Assembly: GCF_015910445.1 (NCBI RefSeq) | Contig: NZ_CP048882.1 | Span: 2,790,001-2,854,000, forward strand | Source: Streptomyces bathyalis | Lineage (GTDB): Bacteria; Actinomycetota; Actinomycetes; Streptomycetales; Streptomycetaceae | Length of the DNA stretch: 64,000 nt | Reading direction: 5' to 3' | Part shown: positions 48,801 through 56,007 of the stretch, one piece after another | Numbering within the stretch: the first letter of the stretch is position 1 | Layout of the letters: the number at the start of each line of letters is the position of its first letter | Notes under the pieces: generated by a model | What the model saw: the letters and a program-made list of their open reading frames with translations, nothing else | Database searches by the model: none | What the model was told of the DNA's origin: nothing | Program-made: the position numbers and the translations under genes

Positions 48801-49387
48801 GCTCTCTCCGGGTCTTTAGTGAGAGGTGATTCGTCCTTCACCCTGTGAACGGATGAAGGCATACCGCACCACGATAGCCCGTACCGTGGTCGGCCCTGAA
48901 ACCGGCTGCTCAGGAGGGCCGCACGGGTGCCGCCGAACTGACGGCCAAATCCAGTTGACCGGCTCGTCGGGTTCCGGTGGCAATGCCGGGTGCTACCTCC
49001 GGTCGCCTCCGCCCCCTTCGCCATGGCCGAGCCGTCGGACGACACAGCCCGCTTCTCCATCGTCGAACTCGAGACTCCGGCACTGGCCGCGCGGCCCTGC
49101 TGTGGGCCATCGACATGCCCAACAGGAAGGCACCCCTGGGGATTTCGCTCCTCCCCGACTTCCGCGGCCCGGCTTCGGCTCGGACGTCGTCCGCCTACTG
49201 TGCGAGAACGGGTTGGCGGTTCGCGCCATGCAGCGCCTGCGGGTTGAGACTCTTGGTCGAAGGCACGCTGCGGCGCTCGGCCTGGGTCCACGGCTCGTTC
49301 GCCGACACGGTCGTCCTCGGTCTGCTCGCCGACGAACGGGCTTCCTGGGCACGGGAGATCCGCGCACGCATTACAGTCCCCGGGTCC
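48801..49387. other. 587-bp region without a recognisable gene
   Basis: Between rplK and the DHFR-like gene. Frames are open in several directions, but none has a start, ribosome binding site and recognisable motif. One plus-strand frame around 49250-49370 reads VEGTLRRSAWVHGSFADTVV and LLADERASWAREIRARI, which looks protein-like and could be a decayed gene; I cannot identify it. On the minus strand a TATCGT hexamer at 48870-48875 could be the rplK -10. Confidence 0.4.
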
Positions 49388-50002
49388 TCAGAGGACGTCG
49401 TAGGTCAGGTGCGTCGCCGTCGATGTGGACGTCACGCTCCGCTGCGCCAGCGCGCGCTGCGAACCGCCGCTGAACAGGGGCGTTCCGGAGCCCAGCACGA
49501 CGGGTGCGAGGTGCAGCGTCAACTCGTCGACCAGTCCGGCGTCGAGCGCCGAGCCGATCAGGGCGCCGCCGCCCATGAGGACGACGTCGAGGTCCTTGCC
49601 CCTGTCCGACGACGCGGCCTCGGCACGCTGGCGCGCAGCGGCCACCGCGTCATTCAGACCGGTGGTGACGAACGTCCAGTCGAGGTCGGTGAGCCGCACC
49701 GACTCCGGCGGCGAGCTCGTCACGACGACGAACGCGGGCTTGCCGACCTCGCCGGCGCCGTAGCCGGTCGTGTCGTCCCAACCGTGCGGCCCGTCGACGA
49801 CGTCGAAGAGCCGGCGGCCGAGGACGACGGCGCCCGAGCGGGCCGTCGCCTCGCGCAGGACCCGGCGGTCGCCGGGGTCGTCGGAGAACGCCCAGGTGTG
49901 CAGGGCCTCGCCACCGGCGCCCAGACCGCTGTCCGGGCCGGGGTCGGCCCCGGTGACGAAGCCGTCGAGGGACACCGAGATGTCAGCGATGATTCGAGTC
50001 AT
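49388..50002 (-). CDS. RibD C-terminal / dihydrofolate-reductase-like protein
   Basis: 204 residues. Starts MTRIIADISVSLDGFVTG, the usual opening of stand-alone RibD_C-type reductases. Further blocks are SGAVVLGRRLFDVVDG, VVLMGGGALIGSALDAGLVDELTLHLAPVVLGSGTPLF. It probably uses NADPH; substrate unknown. It lies between rplK and the left attachment repeat, so it is outside the integrated element as delimited here, yet it interrupts the normal nusG-rplK neighbourhood. Confidence 0.88.
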   Translation of the reverse strand: MTRIIADISVSLDGFVTGADPGPDSGLGAGGEALHTWAFSDDPGDRRVLREATARSGAVVLGRRLFDVVDGPHGWDDTTGYGAGEVGKPAFVVVTSSPPESVRLTDLDWTFVTTGLNDAVAAARQRAEAASSDRGKDLDVVLMGGGALIGSALDAGLVDELTLHLAPVVLGSGTPLFSGGSQRALAQRSVTSTSTATHLTYDVL

Positions 50003-50076
50003 GCCAGGGCAGACACGATCTGCCGCCCGAACTCATCGTGCACGCAAGGGAGGCCCGCAACCCGCGGTCCCCGCGG

Positions 50077-50171
50077 CCCATGACGGCTCACAGGGCATGA
50101 AAAGGCCCCTGCTCAACGCCGGTGCGCTGGCCAGGGGCCTTTCGCGTGCTCGATCGCTCAGTTCTTCTGGA
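50077..50171. repeat. Left attachment repeat (attL)
   Basis: A 95-bp copy of the nusG 3' end plus terminator, matching 56001-56095 at 92/95 positions. The right-hand 40 bp (50132-50171) are identical and include the last four nusG codons and stop. The three differences (50103, 50104, 50131) all lie in the terminator half. This copy has a perfect terminator stem: AAAGGCCCCTG (50101-50111) with CAGGGGCCTTT (50132-50142). It is presumably the original nusG terminator. Confidence 0.88.
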
Positions 50172-50403
50172 AGTGGTGGGCCGAGTCTGCCACGTGCGTT
50201 GTTTCCTCGGTACATCCTCTTGACCTGCGCAGATCCTGTGTGGCCAGTTGTTGGCGTCTGTCACCGTTGGCCGCTCTTGGACGGCCCAGAGACGGCCCAG
50301 CTTCGTTGTTGGCAGTGTCTGACGTCCGACACTGCTCCCGCCTCCTCCGTTGGAATTCCAACGCTGCCCAGAGGTCGGCGGAACGGCTTTGGGGTGGAGC
50401 TGG

Positions 50404-50508
50404 CTTGGAGCGAGAGATCATGGCCCTTACGCTTCTGCGAATCGGGCTGGCTCCTCGCCTGCCCGCAATAGCCCGATCTGGGCCATGATCTTAGAGGCTC
50501 GCTCCAAG
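50404..50508. repeat. Nested inverted repeat, possible replication origin or sso
   Basis: Outer arms CTTGGAGCGAG (50404-50414) and CTCGCTCCAAG (50498-50508). Middle arms AGATCATGGCCC (50415-50426) and GGGCCATGATCT (50480-50491), with a 6-nt bulge 50492-50497. Inner arms ATCGGGCT (50441-50448) and AGCCCGAT (50470-50477). Thirty-one pairs can form one long cruciform or single-strand hairpin. With a HUH Rep encoded nearby, a single-strand origin is the best guess. Confidence 0.6.
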
Positions 50509-50773
50509 TTGGCTCCGTAAAGCCGTGGAGCCGGCCGACCCCACCCAGCACCCTCTTTCACTCCCGCCCTCTTCCTCCTGCGCCTTGGGGTTCGGCTGGT
50601 GACTGCTCCGGGCCTGGCGTGGGATTCGGTGTGCAACCGATCGGTGCTTCGATCCGGCTGGTTGTCGGTGGCTTGCCTGTGGGCTGTGGGTGGTGCGTTG
50701 CCCGTGGGGCGGGGTGTTTCTGCTCTCGTCAGTCCGGCGCTGGCTTTGGTGGATCAAAGCGTGAAACGGACAT

Positions 50774-50863
50774 CCCGCGGCTGTCTTGCTGCCGCGGGGC
50801 CGGGGCGGGCGCGCCGAAGGCAGGCGCCCGGCCCCGAGCCCCGAGTGGCCCGCACTGCGGGCC
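50774..50863. repeat. Cluster of three GC-rich hairpins
   Basis: CCCGCGGC (50774-50781) / GCCGCGGG (50791-50798); GGGGCCGGG (50796-50804) / CCCGGCCCC (50827-50835), which competes with the first; and GGCCCGC (50847-50853) / GCGGGCC (50857-50863). They lie in the non-coding arm of the element. Confidence 0.5.
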
Positions 50864-51139
50864 CGGGGTGTGTCCGTAGCGACGGCTGTGAAGCCGATTG
50901 ATCTGCCACGCGACCGGATGCCCGAAGGGCAAGAGCTTCCCCGCCAACACGGCGCCGACACCGACACGTTGCCCTCCAGGGCGGAGCCTTCCGGCTGACC
51001 CGGGCCTGAGTTCGGGAGCTCCCGTGCGAAAGCTTCCCCGTCTCCCCTCTCCCTGCCGTGAGGCTGACCGGTGCCGACCACCCACGTTCGGTCTCCGGTC
51101 CCCACTGAAGCGCACCCCACCAGGCGGCCCCCCACCCCT

Positions 51140-51158
51140 CCCCGCCCATCGGGCGGGG
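51140..51158 (-). terminator. Terminator of the regulator-acetyltransferase operon
   Basis: CCCCGCCC (51140-51147), ATC loop, GGGCGGGG (51151-51158); 31 nt after the acetyltransferase stop on the minus strand. Confidence 0.75.
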
Positions 51159-51189
51159 TCTTGATGAGGTAGAGAAATCTGTAACGGAT

Positions 51190-51687
51190 TTAGGTCGGGC
51201 GCTGAAATAGGGCGCCTGACCTGCGGTGTCCAAGGTCGACTATCCGCACGAGCGTGAAGCCATGATTCGCGTAGTAGCTGTGCAGCCCAGGGTTCGTCTT
51301 CCAGGCATCCAGGCGGAGCCACGCCTTGCCTTGTTGCGAGGCACGCTTTGTCGCCCAGTCGAGCATGATCGCTCCTAGATCCATCCCGGATGCAGCTCGA
51401 CTCACGGCCATGCGGTGCACATAGAGCGCATCGTCCGGGTCGTCCGCGTCGGTCCAGAACTCGGGGTCTGCGTAGTCGTCCACCGTTATCGTCCCGACTG
51501 GCTCACCATTGCAGATCACGAGGAAGCACTCTCCGTGTTCTAGTGCCTTCTCAATGCGGTCTCGATGAGGGGGAAACTGCCACTGGTCGATCCCGCGTGA
51601 GGCCAGCCACTGGGAAGCCTCGGTCAACAGCGCTTCGACGACTGCTCGTTCATCGGGTTGCGCGGCACGGATGCGGACGTGGTTCAT
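51190..51687 (-). CDS. GNAT-family N-acetyltransferase (element passenger)
   Basis: 165 residues. GNAT fold: substrate lobe with LLTEASQWLASRGIDQWQ, central strand CFLVICNGEPVGTITV, then YVHRMAVSRAASGMDLGAIMLDWA. That last block is the acetyl-CoA-binding motif A region, although the usual Q/R-x-x-G-x-G/A is degenerate (R-A-A-S-G-M). WLRLDAWKTNPGLHSYYANHGFTLV ends the fold. Its ATG overlaps the regulator stop (ATGA), so it is co-expressed with it. The substrate is unknown; it may acetylate an antibiotic or a host metabolite. Base composition is lower in GC than the ribosomal genes. Confidence 0.82.
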   Translation of the reverse strand: MNHVRIRAAQPDERAVVEALLTEASQWLASRGIDQWQFPPHRDRIEKALEHGECFLVICNGEPVGTITVDDYADPEFWTDADDPDDALYVHRMAVSRAASGMDLGAIMLDWATKRASQQGKAWLRLDAWKTNPGLHSYYANHGFTLVRIVDLGHRRSGALFQRPT

Positions 51688-52460
51688 GCTTCGTCGCTTG
51701 GTGCCTCGCGCCGCCGCTCGTAAGAGATCACGTGTCGATCTCCAGGCAGGACGGTGATGGCGACGCGGACAGGTTTGCCGGCCTCGGTGTAGCCAGTGCA
51801 GATGTGGTAGCCGATCGGGGTCCCGGGCAAGAGCTCCAAGCGTCGTACCTCGTCGGGCGTTGGCATCCGAACGTAGAGCTCATCGATGGCACGTTCCTGG
51901 CGGTATCCCAGTGCGGCGAGCACCTCGTTTGCCCCTTCTGGGATGTTGTCCGGCCGCATGATCGCGGAGTCTTGAACTATCGAGAGCGGATAGAAGCTGT
52001 CGTTGAGGTTGAAGGGCTCCCCATCGAGGTGGCGGACCCTCCGTCGAGAGACAACGAGCTCCCCTGCGTCGAGTTGCAGCCGCTTGGTGACCTCGGCCGT
52101 GGGCTCCACGATGCTGACTTCAATGTCTTGGTCCGCGTCGCGACTTGCGTTCTCGGTCATGAACGCGTCCATCTCAGGCGTATACGGCCTGGGGCGGAAC
52201 TCGGCCTGGGGGCGGAAGATCATCGGTTTCCGGTCGCGGACGAAGTGACCGACTGGCCTAGCGGAGATGATCAAACCCTCGTTGACCAAGATCTCTAGTG
52301 CGGCACGCACGGTCCCGCGTGTGACCCCGTACTGATCCGTCAGCTGGGCCTCAGTTGGCAGCTTGGCTCCCGCCTCCAGCGTCCCGTCTGCGATCTGCTG
52401 TCGAAGATCGTCAGAGATCTGCTGCTTAAACGAGCCGCGACCCACCTTCTTGACTGCCAT
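51684..52460 (-). CDS. GntR-family regulator, HutC/UTRA subfamily (KorSA-like)
   Basis: 258 residues from ATG 52460 (MAVKKVGRGSFKQQISDDLR); an ATG three codons upstream is possible. The N-terminal winged helix (LRQQIADGTLEAGAKLPTEAQLTDQYGVTRGTVRAALEILVNEGLI) is canonical GntR. The C-terminal ~160 residues form a UTRA ligand domain (ELVVSRRRVRHLDGEPFNLNDSFYP, GTPIGYHICTGYTEAGKPVRV). In pSAM2 the same family (KorSA) represses replication and transfer. Here it is divergent from the rep-xis-int operon, with operator-like palindromes between. Confidence 0.9.
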   Translation of the reverse strand: MAVKKVGRGSFKQQISDDLRQQIADGTLEAGAKLPTEAQLTDQYGVTRGTVRAALEILVNEGLIISARPVGHFVRDRKPMIFRPQAEFRPRPYTPEMDAFMTENASRDADQDIEVSIVEPTAEVTKRLQLDAGELVVSRRRVRHLDGEPFNLNDSFYPLSIVQDSAIMRPDNIPEGANEVLAALGYRQERAIDELYVRMPTPDEVRRLELLPGTPIGYHICTGYTEAGKPVRVAITVLPGDRHVISYERRREAPSDEA

Positions 52461-52488
52461 GCCACCCATGAAACAGCGAGTGGGACCA

Positions 52489-52504
52489 CATTGTCCAGTC
52501 AATG
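52489..52504. promoter_or_regulatory. Operator candidate 1 (regulator side)
   Basis: CATTG-N6-CAATG (52489-52504), with another GCAATG half-site at 52508-52513. It lies 29 bp upstream of the regulator start, suited to autorepression. Confidence 0.5.
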
Positions 52505-52555
52505 CAAGCAATGCCCTTGACGACAGCTCCACCTAGGGCCACGATGAGTGTTGTT

Positions 52556-52575
52556 CGCATTGTTTGAACAATGCG
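52556..52575. promoter_or_regulatory. Operator candidate 2 (replication-operon side)
   Basis: Perfect 9-bp arms CGCATTGTT-TG-AACAATGCG (52556-52575), sharing the CATTG/CAATG half-sites of candidate 1. It precedes the plus-strand rep-xis-int operon by about 75 bp. The adjacent GntR regulator is the obvious ligand. Confidence 0.65.
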
Positions 52576-52651
52576 GTGAACCCGGAGGGCGGCGCGTCTA
52601 CCGCCAAGCAGCTCGCCGCCCTCCTTCGTCCCTCGAAGGGGAGATCCCATC

Positions 52652-52996
52652 ATGCCTGCAACGTCCGCGCCCGTCGTCATGCACGCCCAGCGTGGTTGCC
52701 CTGCCTGCGGTGAATCGCGGTGCGCCGATCCTGCCGAGTGCCTGTACTTCCTGACCTCGCGCCCGTGGGGCGACTGTGAGCGCTGCGAGGGAAGTGGCTG
52801 GGCCGATGAGCTCACCGCCATGGCGTTCGGCATCTTCTGCGTCTTCTGTTCCGGGTCCGGTCTGACGGAGCACAGCTACGCCAGTGCGCTGGGAGAGATC
52901 AGCGAGAACGCTCGGGTTCGTCTTGAGGGCTACACCGACCACTTGAGGGTGCGGCTGGCCGACAGCACGCCGGAGCTCCAGGCGGTGGCCGCATGA
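52652..52996 (+). CDS. Small cysteine-rich protein with DnaJ-like zinc-knuckle repeats
   Basis: 114 residues from ATG 52652 with GGGGAGA upstream. Eight cysteines: Cys16, 19, 24 and 30 near the N-terminus, then CERCEGSGW (42-45) and CVFCSGSGL (63-66). The last two are CxxCxGxG-type repeats as in the DnaJ zinc finger, so a bound zinc is likely. First gene of the element operon; its stop overlaps the next start (ATGA). Role unknown: possibly replication accessory or regulation. Confidence 0.8.
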   Translation: MPATSAPVVMHAQRGCPACGESRCADPAECLYFLTSRPWGDCERCEGSGWADELTAMAFGIFCVFCSGSGLTEHSYASALGEISENARVRLEGYTDHLRVRLADSTPELQAVAA

Positions 52997-53154
52997 ACCA
53001 CACCGACCACGACACCGCCTCGTCCTCCACCGAGGGACGCACGGTCTTCTTCCAGGGCCGCGTAGAGATCGGCCCTGAGGACGAGCCCCGCCCCGGCTAC
53101 GGCGCCCAGTCCTTCACGCCGCAAGCCCCCCTGCTCGCCGGGGGTGCCGAGTGA
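52993..53154 (+). CDS. 53-residue protein in the rep operon
   Basis: Starts MNHTDHDTASSSTEGRTVFF and ends PQAPLLAGGAE. The ATG overlaps the preceding stop by 4 nt, and its stop overlaps the rep GTG by 4 nt (GTGA). This strict coupling on both sides is the main evidence that it is translated. No motif is recognised; it may only couple translation to rep. Confidence 0.65.
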   Translation: MNHTDHDTASSSTEGRTVFFQGRVEIGPEDEPRPGYGAQSFTPQAPLLAGGAE

Positions 53155-54569
53155 CGCACTTCCCCGTCGCGCCCGAAGCAGTGGCCCCCTCGGCTGCCGC
53201 GTTCGGCACCGACCCCGTGACCCTGGCGGACCTGCTGCGGGTGGCCAACAGCCCCGGTTTCGACCGCTGGCAGGAACAGGTACGCCGCACTGGTGGCTGC
53301 TCCGACCCGATCCGTCTGCAAGGCGGTACCGTCACCCGCGACGCCAAGACCGGGCAGGTGCTCTACTCCTACTCCACCGACTCCGAACCGGGCGGCACGC
53401 TGCGACTGGCGTGCGGCAACCGCCGCGCCTCGCGCTGCCCTTCGTGCGCCTGGACCTACGCCGGGGACACCTTCCACCTCATCCGGGCCGGACTCACCGG
53501 CGACCCCCGCAAAGGCACCCCCGTCACGGTGCGCACGCACCCGAAGGTCTTCGCCACGCTGACCGCGCCCTCCTTCGGCCCCGTGCACAACCGTCCCGCC
53601 TCGGGTCGCTGCGCCTGCGGTACCCGACACCCGGAAGATTCTCCGGCACTGGGGACAGCGGTCGATCCGGAACGGTACGACTACGCCGGGGCTGTGCTGT
53701 GGAACAACCACGCCGGGGCCCTGTGGCAGCGCTTCACCATCTACCTGCGCCGCGAGATCGCTGCACGCGCTGGACTCTCCCAAGCGGCGCTGGCGGACCA
53801 GGCCAAGGTGTCCTTCGGGAAGGTCGCAGAGTTCCAGCGCCGTGGCGCGATCCACTTCCACGCCATCGTCCGCATCGACGGCCCCGAAGGCCCGGAGACG
53901 GTCCCGCCCGCGTGGGCGTCGACCGGTTTGCTCGAGGACGCGATCCAGGCTGCTGCCGCGCGGGTCGCGCTGCCAGTGCCGGCATCCGGCGACCACCCCG
54001 CCCGGGAACTGCGCTGGGGAACCCAAGTCGACGTACGTCCCGTTGGTGGCGATGACGGGCAGGAACTCAACGAAGAGGCTGTGGCTTCCTACGTCGCCAA
54101 GTACGCCACCAAGGCAGCCGAGACGACCGGCACCCTGGACCGCCGTATCGGGGAGCTCTCGGAACTCGACAAGCACCCCGAACTGCCCGACCACACACGG
54201 CGGATGATCCGCGCCTGCCGCGATCTCGATGAGCACTACCCCGACCGGAAGCTGTGGGCCTGGGCTCACATGCTCGGCTTCCGAGGCCACTTCTCCACCA
54301 AGTCCCGCCGCTACTCCACCACGTTGGGAGCGCTTCGCCAGGTCCGTGCCGACTACCGCGCCCGCCAGGAACGCCACGAACGCGGGCTCCCCGACCCCGA
54401 CGACACGGAGGGCTCCACACTGACGCTCGCCCACTGGACCTACGCAGGACACGGACACACCCCCGGTGAATCCTGGCTTGCCGCCACCATCCACCGCGAG
54501 CTGCAAACCAACCGCGAAACCGCGCGCGAAGCACTTGCAGACCTGGATGACTTGGAGGTGGCGGCATGA
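53151..54569 (+). CDS. RepSA-like rolling-circle replication initiator (HUH)
   Basis: 472 residues from GTG 53151. The HUH metal motif is His235-Phe-His237 (GAIHFHAIVRIDG). Candidate nicking tyrosines are Tyr314 and Tyr318 in ASYVAKYATKAAE. An upstream cysteine group (Cys88, Cys96, Cys99: ACGN...SRCPSCAW) looks like a zinc site. The downstream RIGELSELDKHPELPDHTRR and MLGFRGHFSTKSRRYSTT blocks are typical of AICE RepSA proteins. It allows the excised element to replicate as a rolling circle. Coupled to xis by ATGA. Confidence 0.9.
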   Translation: MTHFPVAPEAVAPSAAAFGTDPVTLADLLRVANSPGFDRWQEQVRRTGGCSDPIRLQGGTVTRDAKTGQVLYSYSTDSEPGGTLRLACGNRRASRCPSCAWTYAGDTFHLIRAGLTGDPRKGTPVTVRTHPKVFATLTAPSFGPVHNRPASGRCACGTRHPEDSPALGTAVDPERYDYAGAVLWNNHAGALWQRFTIYLRREIAARAGLSQAALADQAKVSFGKVAEFQRRGAIHFHAIVRIDGPEGPETVPPAWASTGLLEDAIQAAAARVALPVPASGDHPARELRWGTQVDVRPVGGDDGQELNEEAVASYVAKYATKAAETTGTLDRRIGELSELDKHPELPDHTRRMIRACRDLDEHYPDRKLWAWAHMLGFRGHFSTKSRRYSTTLGALRQVRADYRARQERHERGLPDPDDTEGSTLTLAHWTYAGHGHTPGESWLAATIHRELQTNRETAREALADLDDLEVAA

Positions 54570-54760
54570 AGCGCACCCTGCCTGAGCGCTACCTCACCCC
54601 GTTGGACCTCGCGGACCTCCTGGGCGTCCCGGTCGAGACGGTCTACCAGTGGCGACGCAAGGGCACCGGTCCCCGCGGTTTTCGCGTCGGCCGGCACCTT
54701 CGCTACGACCCCGAAGACGTCCGGGCCTGGGTCACCTCCCAGATCGAGGAGGCTGCCTGA
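54566..54760 (+). CDS. xis: Excisionase (MerR-like helix-turn-helix)
   Basis: 64 residues: YLTPLDLADLLGVPVETVYQ then WRRKGTGPRGFRVGRHLRYD, the AlpA/Xis-type winged HTH. It overlaps rep by 4 nt and int by 1 nt. It should bend attL/attR DNA and direct the integrase toward excision. Confidence 0.9.
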   Translation: MKRTLPERYLTPLDLADLLGVPVETVYQWRRKGTGPRGFRVGRHLRYDPEDVRAWVTSQIEEAA

Positions 54761-56007
54761 TGGCCGGACACGTCCAAGACCGCTGGTACAAGACGATCAG
54801 TGGGCCCGACGGCACGACCGTCAAGGTCAAAACCGACCGACACGGCACCGGCTTGCGCTACCGCGCCCGCTACGTCGCACCTGACGGCACCGAGAAGAGC
54901 CAGTCCTTCCCCGACAAGCAGAAGCGCAAGGCAGATGCCTGGCTCGCCAATATCGAGGCGGACATGAGCCGGGGACAGTACATCGATCCCAAGGCGGGCA
55001 AGATCACATTCCAGCGCTACGCCATGGACTGGCTGGCAACGCAGACCACCGACGTAGCGACTCGGAACGCGGTTGAGATGCGACTTCGGCTCCACGCCTT
55101 TCCGCATCTGGGTGCGCGTCCGCTCGCCTCGTTCCAGCCCTCACACATCCGCTCGTGGGCACGGCTACTGGAAGACACAGGAGCCGCCAGCTCGTACCGG
55201 CGTGTGATCTTCGGGAACGTCTCGGCCGTGCTCTCGGCTGCTGTCGATGACGGCTACCTCGCGCGGAATCCCTGCCGCGCGCGGTCGGTGCAGCGTCCGA
55301 AGTCTTCGGCCGGCCGAATTGCTCCGTGGACTGCGGAGCGGGTTTTCGCCGTACGCCAGTCTCTGCCTGATCGCATGCGCGCGATGATCGACGTTGGCGC
55401 GGGATGTGGGCTCCGCCAGGGCGAGATCTTCGGACTCGCAGTCGATGACGTTGACCCACTGGCGGGTGTGCTGCACGTCACGGCCCAGGTGAAGCTCGTG
55501 AACGGGCGGCTGCTGTTCGGACCCCCGAAGAACGGCAAGCTCCGGGATGTTCCCTTGCCCGACGCGGTGGCCTTCGCTTTGGCTGAGCACTTGACTGCGT
55601 TCCCTCCGGTGGAAATCACTCTGCCGTGGCTCCGCGCCGATGGCCCCCCTGTGACGAGGCTGCTCTACTTCACGGGCTCGGAGCTGGGAGCTCTGCGGAG
55701 GAACGACTTCAACAATCACGCCTGGAAGCCTGCTCTCGCACAGGCCGGTGTGATTCCGGTGCCCGGGCCGGGTGAGAGGTACAAGGAGTCCCGCGAGGAC
55801 GGCGTTCATGCGCTCCGGCATTTCTACGCCTCGGTCCTGCTCGACTCTGGCGAGAACATCAAGGCGCTGAGTGCCTACCTGGGTCACTCAGATCCTGGCT
55901 TCACCCTGCGCACGTACACGCACCTGATGCCGGCCAGTGAGACCCGCACCAGAACCGCCGTGGACGAGATGTATCGCACGGCCCGGAAGCCCCCCACGGC
56001 CCCATGA
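54760..56007 (+). CDS. int: Tyrosine integrase of the element
   Basis: 415 residues from ATG 54760. N-terminal arm-binding region (RYRARYVAPDGTEKSQSFPDK), SAM-like core-binding domain (TFQRYAMDWLATQTTDV...) and catalytic domain. The full catalytic set is visible: Arg219 (GLRQGE), Lys in PPKNGK, His350 and Arg353 (HALRHF), His376 (LGHSD) and nucleophile Tyr386 (RTYTHL). The reading frame ends inside the right attachment repeat (TGA at 56005-56007), so the 3' end of int is part of attP. Confidence 0.95.
   Translation: MAGHVQDRWYKTISGPDGTTVKVKTDRHGTGLRYRARYVAPDGTEKSQSFPDKQKRKADAWLANIEADMSRGQYIDPKAGKITFQRYAMDWLATQTTDVATRNAVEMRLRLHAFPHLGARPLASFQPSHIRSWARLLEDTGAASSYRRVIFGNVSAVLSAAVDDGYLARNPCRARSVQRPKSSAGRIAPWTAERVFAVRQSLPDRMRAMIDVGAGCGLRQGEIFGLAVDDVDPLAGVLHVTAQVKLVNGRLLFGPPKNGKLRDVPLPDAVAFALAEHLTAFPPVEITLPWLRADGPPVTRLLYFTGSELGALRRNDFNNHAWKPALAQAGVIPVPGPGERYKESREDGVHALRHFYASVLLDSGENIKALSAYLGHSDPGFTLRTYTHLMPASETRTRTAVDEMYRTARKPPTAP

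Larger units (their letters stand above)
50172..51189. other. Non-coding, highly structured left arm of the element
   Basis: 1018 bp without a convincing gene. It holds a nested inverted repeat (50404-50508), three consecutive GC-rich hairpins (50774-50863) and the terminator of the regulator operon (51140-51158). In rolling-circle elements such regions contain the origins (double- or single-strand) or transfer loci; I infer a replication or mobilisation role. Confidence 0.5.

Noticed and set aside
48977..50083. Long open plus-strand frame opposite the DHFR-like gene
   Set aside because: It is mostly the antisense shadow of the minus-strand RibD-C protein; no recognisable motif or ribosome binding site.
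50158..50421. Minus-strand frame ending in FQKN at the left repeat
   Set aside because: Its end merely copies the last nusG codons in attL; the rest lacks NusG similarity and any start signal, so it is not a truncated nusG gene.
50491..51135. Possible gene in the non-coding arm of the element
   Set aside because: Frames on both strands are low complexity, overlap strong hairpins and lack recognisable domains.
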